Origin: Bacteroidota bacterium
GTDB taxonomy: Bacteria > Bacteroidota > Bacteroidia > Flavobacteriales_E > Vicingaceae
Assembly (NCBI GenBank): GCA_016183805.1
Contig: JACPDX010000043.1
Location: 15,952-66,456, forward strand
Direction of reading: 5' to 3'
Length of the DNA stretch: 50,505 bases
Shown: in pieces, positions 34,951-42,401 of the stretch
Layout: every line of letters begins with the position of its first letter
How positions within the stretch are numbered: the stretch's first letter is position 1
Position numbers and translations under genes: made by a program
Notes under the pieces: generated by a model
Database searches by the model: none
What the model was told of the DNA's origin: nothing
What the model saw: only the letters and a program-made list of their open reading frames with translations

Positions 34951-35787
34951 TCAAGGATTTACAGCCTTCTCTGAAATAGGATTATTGCTTTGAGTAGCGG
35001 TTTCCTTTTTATAATAGGTAAGGTAAAGGAACAAGCCTGTGAATACAAAACCACCTACAATATTTCCAATTATTGCTGGAATTTGATTCCAAATCCACCA
35101 ATCAGCAATTGTTATATTTGCATTAAACAAAATGGCTGTAGGGATAACAAACATATTTACCACGCAGTGTTCCAGCCCTAAAGCAAAAAAGATAAAAATG
35201 GGAAGCCATAATGCAACAATTCTACCTATAGTAGAAGTTGAAACATAGCCCATAACAATACCAAGCGTAACCATCCAGTTACATAATACGGCTTTAACGA
35301 AAACGACAATAAAGCCTTTGTTCCCAAGTTCTTTGTAGGCTAAAGTTTTACTTTCTGCTACCGAAATTATTTTATCAATAATATCTAAATCAAAGGTTTT
35401 GCCCATTTTGGTAATGTATATAAAAAACAATCCGCCAAAAAGTAAGCTACCTATAAGGTTACCTAAAGTGGCAAAAAACCAATTATGAGCAAGGTTTTTT
35501 ATCTTAGTTTCTTTCGCCATAACAGCCATTGGAATTATTGCAAAATTTCCTGTAACCAGTTCAAAACCTAATATAACGATGATAGCAAACCCAACAGGAA
35601 AAGCCAATGCACCTAATACTCCTGAACCACTTTGTATGGTAGTTAGAAATGCTAAAACTGTTGCAAATCCTAATAAGGAGCCTGATAGAATACTTCTAAT
35701 TAATATATCTTTTGCCGATAGTTTTGATTTTTTTGCTCCAATTTCAATTAAATTTGAAACAATTTCTTGTGGTTTAATACTATCCAT
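34951..35787 (-). CDS. Formate/nitrite transporter family (FNT) channel
   Basis: This 278-residue membrane channel has about six helices. Typical FNT features are the N-terminal PQEIVSNLIEIGAKKSKLSAKD segment, FELVTGNF (omega-loop region, like LFTGN), KAVLCNWMVTLGIVM, and FALGLEHCVVNMFVIP with the conserved His of the pore (the GFEHSIANMF position in FocA/NirC). FNT channels pass formate, nitrite, hydrosulfide or similar monovalent anions; the substrate here cannot be told from sequence. It is the last gene of a minus-strand series, and its ATG overlaps the stop of the FNR-like gene by 8 bases (35780-35787), so the two should be translated together. Confidence 0.9.
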   Translation of the reverse strand: MDSIKPQEIVSNLIEIGAKKSKLSAKDILIRSILSGSLLGFATVLAFLTTIQSGSGVLGALAFPVGFAIIVILGFELVTGNFAIIPMAVMAKETKIKNLAHNWFFATLGNLIGSLLFGGLFFIYITKMGKTFDLDIIDKIISVAESKTLAYKELGNKGFIVVFVKAVLCNWMVTLGIVMGYVSTSTIGRIVALWLPIFIFFALGLEHCVVNMFVIPTAILFNANITIADWWIWNQIPAIIGNIVGGFVFTGLFLYLTYYKKETATQSNNPISEKAVNP

Positions 35788-36220
35788 TTTTTATATCGTA
35801 AGTTTTGTATCTATTATCTACTTTATTTAATTCGTCCACAAAGAAATTAATAAGCTTAAGTGACAGTTCAGGCTTATTCTTGCATACCTCAAGTAGGGTA
35901 CTTTTATCAAAAAGACAAATTGATGAATTTTCAACGGCAACGGCACTAAATAAATGTTTTGTAGCATTAAAATCTTTGTGTCCGAAAATTTCTCCGTCTT
36001 TTGCGGTGTGGCATATTTCTTTTTCGCCTTTATTATTGATGTAATGCTCATTAATGCAACCACTTTGAACAACGTATAATCCGTTTACAGGCATATTTTC
36101 TAAATAAATATGTTGCCCACATTGAGTATGGATTTTTTTTACTTTACCCTCGTCACGATTAAAGATAAATTTGAAATAACAATTGGTGTTTTTGCAATCA
36201 ATACAGTTGACTTTTTCCAT
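35780..36220 (-). CDS. FNR-like cyclic-nucleotide-binding-fold sensor without HTH
   Basis: The 146-residue protein has an N-terminal cysteine group Cys6-X2-Cys9-X4-Cys14 (NCIDCKNTNC) plus Cys34, like the Fe-S ligands of FNR (C-X2-C-X5-C plus a distant Cys). A CNB beta-roll follows (LYVVQSGCINEHYINNKGEKEI, HTAKDGEIFGHKDF), then the first part of the dimer helix (LSLKLINFFVDELNKV). The protein then ends; the winged-helix DNA-binding domain (normally another 70 or so residues) is absent. The stop overlaps the FNT start, and the FNT N-terminus is normal, so this is not a frameshift in the HTH. It may sense oxygen or NO and act by protein contact; that is inference. Confidence 0.8.
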   Translation of the reverse strand: MEKVNCIDCKNTNCYFKFIFNRDEGKVKKIHTQCGQHIYLENMPVNGLYVVQSGCINEHYINNKGEKEICHTAKDGEIFGHKDFNATKHLFSAVAVENSSICLFDKSTLLEVCKNKPELSLKLINFFVDELNKVDNRYKTYDIKNG

Positions 36221-36229
36221 GGTTTATAG

Positions 36230-36721
36230 TTAGATTAGTTTACTTTTTGTGATTTCCAAAAACTTTCTTAGCTCACTTTTTCTCGTGGATTTCAGTATTA
36301 ATTTTATCATTATTACATAGAGTAAAGCAAAAATCATCATCACTCCAAATATGGAAAGCATCGTAATTTTATCGACCTCTGATGAGAGCGAAAACAACGT
36401 TGCGAAAACACCAATTACCAAAATAGTAAGTGTTAAGATGGTATTCGTATAGCTATTGTGTTCATCGATGTCAATATTAATATTTAGCATTGTTTTACCA
36501 TCTGCTATTTCCTCAATTTCACCCTGAATGGACGGACCTGTGCTATAAGGACTATATTTTACATTGCGGATATCAAATGCTTTGTCTTCAATACAGCCAT
36601 AATATTGAATTGCACAACTTTTTTTGGCAGTTTCAAATTCTTCAGCCGTAACCTGATAAAGTCTATTCAGTAATTCCGAAATAGGCAAGTCTGACTGTGT
36701 TTTAATTATTTTCGTTTTCAT
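36230..36721 (-). CDS. Two-helix membrane protein, paralogue of its upstream neighbour
   Basis: The 163-residue protein has a soluble N-terminal half (about 1-90) and two membrane helices (about 93-112 and 120-142) with a short charged tail. The soluble half shares a motif with the 170-residue protein at 36759-37271: AI-YYG-I----F-IR-V-Y-P-S--P-IQGEI-E. The motif looks like that of a group of unnamed Bacteroidota membrane proteins with F-I-R ... P-I-G-I strands. No enzyme motif is seen. It lies 9 bases before the FNR-like gene and 37 bases after its paralogue, inside the anion-channel operon; a regulatory or accessory subunit role is only an inference from position. Confidence 0.65.
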   Translation of the reverse strand: MKTKIIKTQSDLPISELLNRLYQVTAEEFETAKKSCAIQYYGCIEDKAFDIRNVKYSPYSTGPSIQGEIEEIADGKTMLNINIDIDEHNSYTNTILTLTILVIGVFATLFSLSSEVDKITMLSIFGVMMIFALLYVIMIKLILKSTRKSELRKFLEITKSKLI

Positions 36722-36758
36722 AATACACGATTTTTATATTGAATATTAATCTTGTTGT

Positions 36759-37271
36759 TTAATCTAAATCTTGAACAATTTGTCCATCTATTCTAGAAAC
36801 AAATGCTGCAAGTTCCTTTTTTTTCGTGCTGATAAGCGTTACCCTCTCTAAAGCAACTACTATAAAAGCAACCAAAATAAAAGAACTTGATAACAGTAAA
36901 CTTTGCCATTGAAACTCAGTTCCCCACATTACCAATATGCTGAGAAGCATAATAATAACACCTATTGGCAATAAGGTGCTGTAGTACGTTTTACGAACCA
37001 AATCATAAGGTTCTTTGATGTCCATTTCTACTTTAACAACCGTACGGTTGTTTACACCTTCCAAAATCTCACCTTGTATATATGGAGCGTGGCTCATTGG
37101 ACCGTATCGCACATGTCGGATATTAAAGGAATGTGAAGTTATATCACCGTAATAAATTGCATCATGCGACTGACGAATCATGTCAAAATCCGCAACCGTC
37201 ATTTCTTTTAATTTACTCATTAACTCGCTTGGAGTTTGATGGGTTTCTATGGTAATTGCTTTTGAATTCAT
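36759..37271 (-). CDS. Two-helix membrane protein, paralogue of its downstream neighbour
   Basis: The 170-residue protein has the same build as the 163-residue protein: soluble N-terminal half with [20 protein letters not shown] and P-IQGEI-EG, then two membrane helices (about 98-118 and 124-146) and a short tail with [14 protein letters not shown]. Identity with the paralogue is moderate, so the duplication is old. Its ATG overlaps the TDT stop by four bases (37268-37271), a classic coupled arrangement. Function unknown; location in the operon suggests a partner of one or both channels. Confidence 0.65.
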   Translation of the reverse strand: MNSKAITIETHQTPSELMSKLKEMTVADFDMIRQSHDAIYYGDITSHSFNIRHVRYGPMSHAPYIQGEILEGVNNRTVVKVEMDIKEPYDLVRKTYYSTLLPIGVIIMLLSILVMWGTEFQWQSLLLSSSFILVAFIVVALERVTLISTKKKELAAFVSRIDGQIVQDLD

Positions 37272-38347
37272 GATATTGGATTTTTAAGAGGTTTAATTTT
37301 TCTTGTTGAAAAAGTGTTGCTAATGACGGTATATATTAGACCGCTAATTGTTACCGTCCATGCAAACAAGGCGAAATAAATGAATACCGAAGGGATACTG
37401 AATAAAAATTGGAGGTCTGCGGCTTGAGCTAATCGGTAGGTACAAACTGTGTACATCCCGAAAGGGAAAACCATGCCCCAATATTGAGGATGGTACGTTA
37501 TAGGAATCAGCAGGTAAAAATGCCGCCACGCACCGAGAATAACAATGATAGGAATCCACCAAGTAGCAATTGCCCAAAACAAGAGCGTAAAACCCAACAA
37601 GAAATTGCGTATTGAATTAAGAAACTCCCATTCATTCGCATTCATGAAAAGTGTAGCACCTGCAAGCGTTGTTATAGCAACAGCACCCATATTAATCCAA
37701 TATGGCGGAGCAAACTCCTCCGCTCGGAGTTCAAAGAAGGTTAGGCGATAAAAAATCAATGTTATAATAATGATGTATAACATACAGCCCAACAGAAAAA
37801 GTGCTATTGATGAAAATATCACAATCTCTTTTGAAAATGGCAGATGAGAAGCGAGTTGCATTCCAAGTATAGAAATGGATTGCGTTGAAACCACCATAAG
37901 CAACCAAATTCCGTTCAATCCTTTTTCGAGTGATGGTTTTCCACGCTTAACAGTGATGGTAATAAAAAAGGAATAAATGAGAATTGTCCAAAAGAATAGT
38001 CCGATATAATAAAGAATAGCAGCAATTTGAAAGTTTTCCTGAAGAATAACAAATTGACTTCCGAGTACATTCGTTCCTGCAACAATGCTCAGAAAACCAG
38101 GGCTTCGGGAATGGTCAGTTATATCGTTTAGGAAATCCCGAAAATAAAATAGTATTCTACTTATAAGACATACCCATAAAATAGAATAGGCAACTATGTT
38201 AAAATAAAAAAGTGCTTCAGGGACAAAAGGAATTTTCAACAAAAATGCTGCAATAGAAACTATTCCTGTTGCCATGGTTAGGGCAAAATAAGCAGGAGAT
38301 AGATTTGCAATTCCCGTTTTAAAATGATTTATAAAATTAGTTGACAT
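37268..38347 (-). CDS. TDT/SLAC1-family anion channel or transporter
   Basis: The protein has 359 residues from ATG 38347 (a TTG seven codons upstream is possible). About ten membrane helices are visible, beginning with [20 protein letters not shown], the usual N-terminal TDT motif, and ending in [22 protein letters not shown] proteins include the E. coli tellurite-resistance protein TehA, plant SLAC1 anion channels and fungal malate/sulfite exporters, so the substrate is an anion but not which one. The gene heads the channel operon. Three direct-repeat operator candidates lie in the 150 bases upstream (38384-38504), just before the histidine-kinase gene. Confidence 0.85.
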   Translation of the reverse strand: MSTNFINHFKTGIANLSPAYFALTMATGIVSIAAFLLKIPFVPEALFYFNIVAYSILWVCLISRILFYFRDFLNDITDHSRSPGFLSIVAGTNVLGSQFVILQENFQIAAILYYIGLFFWTILIYSFFITITVKRGKPSLEKGLNGIWLLMVVSTQSISILGMQLASHLPFSKEIVIFSSIALFLLGCMLYIIIITLIFYRLTFFELRAEEFAPPYWINMGAVAITTLAGATLFMNANEWEFLNSIRNFLLGFTLLFWAIATWWIPIIVILGAWRHFYLLIPITYHPQYWGMVFPFGMYTVCTYRLAQAADLQFLFSIPSVFIYFALFAWTVTISGLIYTVISNTFSTRKIKPLKNPIS

Positions 38348-38383
38348 ACAATGTTTTATATAGAACAAAGGTCAACTACTAAA

Positions 38384-38399
38384 CTTAAAATGAACTTAG
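38384..38399. promoter_or_regulatory. Candidate response-regulator site 1: CTTAA-N6-CTTAG
   Basis: CTTAA at 38384 and CTTAG at 38395 form a direct repeat with 11-bp period. The enclosing 14-mer TTAAAATGAACTTA is one of three copies (see 38459-38474 and 38489-38504). It sits 37 bases upstream of the TDT start codon. Confidence 0.55.
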
Positions 38400-38458
38400 T
38401 ATGAAATTAAAAAGAATTAAATTTTATTGTATAAAATACTGTAAAACAAGACCGTGAA

Positions 38459-38474
38459 CTTAAAATCAGCTTAA
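38459..38474. promoter_or_regulatory. Candidate response-regulator site 2: CTTAA-N6-CTTAA
   Basis: CTTAA at 38459-38463 and CTTAA at 38470-38474 give a perfect direct repeat with 11-bp period, inside TTAAAATCAGCTTA. An 11-bp direct repeat is the usual form of OmpR/PhoB-family operators. The site lies 75 bp from site 1 and 30 bp from site 3. Confidence 0.6.
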
Positions 38475-38488
38475 TTTACAGCAATAAG

Positions 38489-38504
38489 ATTAAAATTAGC
38501 TTAA
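38489..38504. promoter_or_regulatory. Candidate response-regulator site 3: ATTAA-N6-CTTAA
   Basis: ATTAA at 38489-38493 and CTTAA at 38500-38504 show the same 11-bp period, inside TTAAAATTAGCTTA. This copy overlaps the last three codons and stop of the histidine-kinase gene (stop at 38496-38498), so the operator would be partly intragenic. Confidence 0.5.
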
Positions 38505-39866
38505 ATTTGGCAACACGATTTCTACAGTTGTGCCTTGGTTTAATACAGAACGTATAAATACTTTGCCTGAATGTAACTTTATTATTCCTTTCACTAAAGA
38601 TAAACCAATTCCTTTACCTGGAAAACCTTGAGCGTTGCTACCCCTATAAAATGGTTCAAAGATGTGTTCTATATAACTTTCGGGCATACCAATTCCATGG
38701 TCTATAAATAACAATATAATATTCTTTTTTTCTGATACTACTTTTATTTCTACTGATTTATCTTCAGAATATTTACAAGCGTTATCAATAATATTGACAA
38801 AAGCAGTTTCTAATAATTTGGCTTTGCCTTTACAGCTCAGTTTCTTTTCGTCATCGGTTACGTTTTCAAAACTGATTTTGATGTTGCAGTCGGTTTTTTG
38901 TTTTTGTATTGCATCTCTAATGTTCCATAATATTTCATCAATGCGTATCTCTTCCAAATTTTGAAATAACGAATCCACATCTGTATTTGCAAGTTCCAGT
39001 AAATTATTAGAAAGTGTTCTTAAGTTCCGAACATGAGCGGAAACGGCTTCTAACGTAGCACGATACTCTTCCTTTTTTCTATCCTTCATCAATGTAACAT
39101 CAATTTGTCCGCTTATGGCAGTTAAAGGGTTTCGCAATTCGTGAGAAGCGTTGGAAACAAATCTTTTTTGAATAGTGAAAGCGGTTTCTAATCGGTCTAA
39201 CATTCGATTAAAAGTGGTGGTTAATTGTCCAATTTCATCTTTTACATGTTTAGATTTTAAGCGGTAGCTTAAGTTACTGGAAGTAATATTTTCTGCTTGC
39301 TTTACAATATCTGTAATGGGTTTTATAAAATACCGTGCAAAAGTCCATCCGCTAATAAAAATGATGAGCATAATGATAAATAATCGAATCGTCAGGATAT
39401 TTTTCAGGTTATTAATGTAGCTCATCCCATGTATATCCGTGGCTGAGGCAAAAAGATAATAGGTTTTTCCTTTATCCATGTGTTTAAATCCAAATCCTTC
39501 TGTGTTGCCTTCCGACCAAGTATAATTTTCTTGTTTATTTAGAATGTTAATTAAATCAGCAGTTTTTGAATGTGGTATATCAGAAGTATATATCAAATTA
39601 TTATTTTCATCATAAATAGTAATTTGTTCCTCATTCAAGTAATGTAAATTCTTTTCTTCAGGTGATTTTTCGGAGGATAAATTTTTCGGTTTTCCATCAG
39701 CGTTTTTCAATATTTCAAGCTTTTCAATTGCTCTGTTTTGTAGTCGTGCATGAAAATCTTCCTGTCTGTATTCTTCAGAAAGGTAGTAGATGGCAAATGA
39801 AAAAAAGGAGAGCATTATGCCTACAATTAATGTAAAAAGTAAGGTAAATCGTGTTCTGATTTTCAT
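38496..39866 (-). CDS. Two-component sensor histidine kinase
   Basis: The 456-residue kinase has two membrane helices (about 8-30 and 157-176) enclosing a roughly 125-residue periplasmic sensor region (EEYRQEDFHARLQNRA ... DIHGMSY). A HAMP linker (about 177-230) and HisKA follow, with the phosphorylated His242 in SNASHELRNPLTA. The HATPase_c domain has the N-box (NIIDNACKYSE), DHGIGM and GKGIGLSLV boxes. It would phosphorylate the OmpR-type regulator encoded 2 bases upstream. The sensor region resembles that of CusS/QseC-type kinases only in layout, and no ligand can be named. The gene follows the regulator on the same strand and precedes the channel genes. Confidence 0.92.
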   Translation of the reverse strand: MKIRTRFTLLFTLIVGIMLSFFSFAIYYLSEEYRQEDFHARLQNRAIEKLEILKNADGKPKNLSSEKSPEEKNLHYLNEEQITIYDENNNLIYTSDIPHSKTADLINILNKQENYTWSEGNTEGFGFKHMDKGKTYYLFASATDIHGMSYINNLKNILTIRLFIIMLIIFISGWTFARYFIKPITDIVKQAENITSSNLSYRLKSKHVKDEIGQLTTTFNRMLDRLETAFTIQKRFVSNASHELRNPLTAISGQIDVTLMKDRKKEEYRATLEAVSAHVRNLRTLSNNLLELANTDVDSLFQNLEEIRIDEILWNIRDAIQKQKTDCNIKISFENVTDDEKKLSCKGKAKLLETAFVNIIDNACKYSEDKSVEIKVVSEKKNIILLFIDHGIGMPESYIEHIFEPFYRGSNAQGFPGKGIGLSLVKGIIKLHSGKVFIRSVLNQGTTVEIVLPNLS

Positions 39867-39868
39867 CG

Positions 39869-40573
39869 TTATTCGTCTTTTAACATATATCCCATACCAA
39901 CAAGCGTATGCAGTAGTTTTACAGAAAAATCTTTATCAACTTTCTTTCTCAAAAAATTCATGTAAACTTCTATCACATTCGTTCCTCTGTCAAAATTAAT
40001 GTCCCATATTTTTTCGGCAATATCTACTTTGCTCAATACTTTATTTTTATTTATCGCCAAAAGCTCCAGCAAAGCAAATTCTTTAGCGGTTAATGTAATT
40101 TCTGTTCCTCCCCGTTTTACTCGTTTATTATTCGTGTTAATTGTTAAATCTGCTATTTTTATAATGTGGTCATCATTTGAGGTATTTTCTGTTGTCTGTG
40201 TTATTCTTTTAGAAAGCACGTTAACTCTTGCTAGTAATTCAGGGAAATCAAAAGGTTTAACAAGGTAATCATCTGCACCAGCATCAAAACCTTCCAGTTT
40301 ATCGTCTAATGAACCAAGTGCAGTAAGCAATAATATTTTTGCTGAATTATTTTCTTGTCTGATTTTTTTACAAAGTTCAAGCCCATTTATTTTTGGGATA
40401 ATGATGTCGAGAATGATAACATCATAATTTTTCGAAAATGCCAATTTTTTTCCACATTCGCCATCATAAGCAAAATCTACATCAAAGCCGGATTCTTCTA
40501 GTCCTTGCCGAATAAACTGTAGCACATCTGGTTCGTCTTCAACGATGAGAATTTTTAGGTTTTCTGTTTTCAT
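39869..40573 (-). CDS. OmpR/PhoB-family response regulator
   Basis: This 234-residue regulator has a receiver domain (about 6-120): acidic pocket Glu12-Asp13, phospho-acceptor Asp56 (VIILDIIIPKING), Thr at LLLTALGS and conserved Lys in DYLVKPFDF. The C-terminal winged-helix domain (about 137-234) shows VKRGGTEITLTAKEFALLELLAINKNKVLSK and VIEVYMNFLRKKVD, then the GMGYMLKDE end. It fits CusR/QseB-type DNA-binding regulators. Two bases separate it from the kinase gene. The CTTAA-N6-CTTAA repeats at 38384-38504 are the best candidate targets; none is apparent upstream of its own gene. Confidence 0.93.
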   Translation of the reverse strand: MKTENLKILIVEDEPDVLQFIRQGLEESGFDVDFAYDGECGKKLAFSKNYDVIILDIIIPKINGLELCKKIRQENNSAKILLLTALGSLDDKLEGFDAGADDYLVKPFDFPELLARVNVLSKRITQTTENTSNDDHIIKIADLTINTNNKRVKRGGTEITLTAKEFALLELLAINKNKVLSKVDIAEKIWDINFDRGTNVIEVYMNFLRKKVDKDFSVKLLHTLVGMGYMLKDE

Positions 40574-40887
40574 ATGTAGATATTTATTGTTTTTTATTTG
40601 TCATATGGAATACGCCAGTTTATCTTCATCACATTTTGTGTGCTTTTGCTCGTGGCTATTTCATGCTTCAATTAAAGTGTAAATGTAATGCTTATCTATT
40701 TAATTTTCTTTTACTATGGCTCTGAGTCGGTGAAACAGGAGTAAATTAGTTTTGAAAATTCGGTGTTTGCGGTTGTTGAGCGAAACCATCAACGGAGAAC
40801 AAAAGTGTCAAGATGCACAAACTTGTCAACGAAGCACCAGCGGGTAGGCAGAATTTTTTGGCGGGTGTTTTTGTTTTGCGAGGAGGG

Positions 40888-40956
40888 TTTAGCTCTTCCC
40901 GATTTTTCCATCGGGATGTGCTAAACGAAGCGTTGGACAAAAACCGTGACAAAAAA
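40888..40956 (+). repeat. TTTAGCTCTT/ATGTGCTAAA palindromic element, right copy
   Basis: TTTAGCTCTT and ATGTGCTAAA (40888-40925) enclose a CCCGAT...ATCGGG hairpin. Downstream comes GAAGCGTTGG (40928-40937) and GACAAAAACCGTGACAAAAA. The ten-base ends are identical to those of the left copy at 34667-34712 and lie in the same orientation. The inner stem and spacing differ, so the two copies are related but not a recent duplication. Confidence 0.65.
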
Positions 40957-41142
40957 TTGAGGGTCTGCTTGATTGTTCCTTTTTCTAGTGCGGTGGGGCA
41001 GAAATTAAATCTTTCTTGGGTCGGACTGTGTGTCGCTCGTTTTTTTGTCTGCTCGAAATATTTTAACTGGACTGTCCGTTGAATATTTCACCGTCATTGT
41101 CAAGGTAGCACGGTCGTTTTTACCATTGGCGGTAACTTGTTT

Positions 41143-41167
41143 ATATCCGATATAAACTATCGGATAT
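41143..41167. repeat. Perfect 10-bp hairpin
   Basis: ATATCCGATA (41143-41152) and TATCGGATAT (41158-41167) pair perfectly around a five-base loop. No T-run follows, so it does not look like a terminator. It stands in the gene-free stretch right of the channel/TCS module. Confidence 0.45.
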
Positions 41168-41375
41168 CCATCCCAAATTAGGTAGATAACCGATAAAGTG
41201 TTTCGGTTTATTTATTTTCAAATTTACTCAAACCTAATAAGTAAAGCTTGTCAATCTTTTAATACTTATAAACAAATGTTTGAACTAGAGTAGGTTAGTA
41301 AAAATGAATTTGCCAACTTTAAATTAGCCCACATTTACCTCAAATTGTTCAGGAGGTATAAGGCTTCTTTCTTTT

Positions 41376-41489
41376 GTCAGTTCGAGTAGCCAACATGTAG
41401 CAATAGCGAAATGTTGGTGTATCGAGAACCATACAAACTAAACAATACTTCTCGATACACTCCGCAAAAGCTACGTTACTCGAAGTGAC
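41376..41489 (-). repeat. ATCGAGAAGTA/TTCTCGATACA repeat, copy 2 (inverted)
   Basis: Read on the minus strand, it opens GTCACTTCGAGTAACGTAGC and closes ACTCGAACTGAC. It matches the element at 22681-22789 almost base for base in its 3' half (TTCTCGATACACCAACATTT, then CTATTGCT-CATGTTG). It lies just downstream of folP. Confidence 0.75.
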
Positions 41490-41514
41490 GACTTGATTAA
41501 GCATTTGAGCGACC

Positions 41515-42381
41515 TTATTTCTGCATCCAATTAAAAAGCTCAACCGTTTGTTTGGCTTCTTTTACATCGTGTACCCGTAAAATATTTGCACCTTTAGTTA
41601 AAGCAAAAGCATTTAAAGCTGTAGTTCCGTTTAAAGCTTCTTGTGTTTTAATATTCAATACTTTAGTAATCATTGATTTTCTGGAAACACCAACCAAAAC
41701 AGGTAACTCAAACAGGTTAAAATGTTCCAGTTCATGGAGCAATTGAAAATTGTGTTCCAGCGTTTTTCCAAAACCAAAACCGGGGTCGAGTATCACATCA
41801 TTTATCCCTTTTTTATACAACAGTTCCAGTTTTTCGGCAAAGAATTTTATTACTTCGTGTGTTACGTTTTGGTAACTCGGATTCAGTTGCATGGTTTGTG
41901 GTGTTCCTTGCATGTGCATCATCACGTATGGAACTTTTAAGTCGGTTAATACATCAAACATTTTATGGTCAATGTTTCCTGCCGAAATATCATTAACAAT
42001 GGCTGCACCACATTGCACGGCTTGTTCTGCTACCGTTGCTCTAAAGGTATCTATCGAAATTACTAATTCGTCGAATTCCTGTTTTAATAATTTTATTATC
42101 GGTAAAACACGCTCAAGTTCCTCTTTTTCAGTAACTTCTTTAGCTCCAGGTCGGGATGAATAGCCTCCAACATCTATAATTTTTGCACCATCACTAAGCA
42201 TTTGTTTAACATGATGAACAATAGTCGCTTCTCCACTGTGTTTTCCACCATCAAAAAAGGAGTCAGGAGTAAGGTTTAATATCCCCATAACAAGGTCGTC
42301 TAAATTTAACATTTTCCCGTTGCAATTAATTGATTTTTTTTTCAAAAAAAATGTATCTTGCGGAGTTTCTTTGGTGAACAT
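41515..42381 (-). CDS. folP: Dihydropteroate synthase
   Basis: The protein has 288 residues from ATG 42381; the upstream GTG/ATG codons would add a hydrophobic stretch without family similarity. It joins p-aminobenzoate to the pterin pyrophosphate in folate synthesis. Motifs: VMGILNLTPDSFFDGG (pterin-site loop), DVGGYSSRPGA (loop 2), VISIDTFRA, IVNDISAG, MHMQGTPQTM, DPGFGFGK, VGVSRKSMI and LRVHDVKEA. It is divergent from the DUF1599 gene (20-base gap), so the two start signals share one short region. This is the sulfonamide target; no clear mutation is evident from sequence alone. Confidence 0.95.
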   Translation of the reverse strand: MFTKETPQDTFFLKKKSINCNGKMLNLDDLVMGILNLTPDSFFDGGKHSGEATIVHHVKQMLSDGAKIIDVGGYSSRPGAKEVTEKEELERVLPIIKLLKQEFDELVISIDTFRATVAEQAVQCGAAIVNDISAGNIDHKMFDVLTDLKVPYVMMHMQGTPQTMQLNPSYQNVTHEVIKFFAEKLELLYKKGINDVILDPGFGFGKTLEHNFQLLHELEHFNLFELPVLVGVSRKSMITKVLNIKTQEALNGTTALNAFALTKGANILRVHDVKEAKQTVELFNWMQK

Positions 42382-42401
42382 AATTATAAGATAAAAAGTG
42401 A

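Larger units (their letters stand above)
40574..41514. other. 941-base gene-free stretch, right border of the channel/TCS module
   Basis: It holds, in order: an AT-rich upstream region of the regulator gene (40574-40740), the palindromic element at 40888-40956, an 18-mer at 40998-41015 matching (inverted) 34580-34597, a perfect 10-bp hairpin ATATCCGATA/TATCGGATAT at 41143-41167, and the repeat at 41376-41489. Open frames of 68 and 89 codons cross this stretch, but they run through repeats on both strands and are not credible genes. Confidence 0.6.

Noticed and set aside
40746-41082. Two overlapping small genes on opposite strands
   Set aside because: Both cross the palindromic element at 40888-40956 and have no recognisable protein features.
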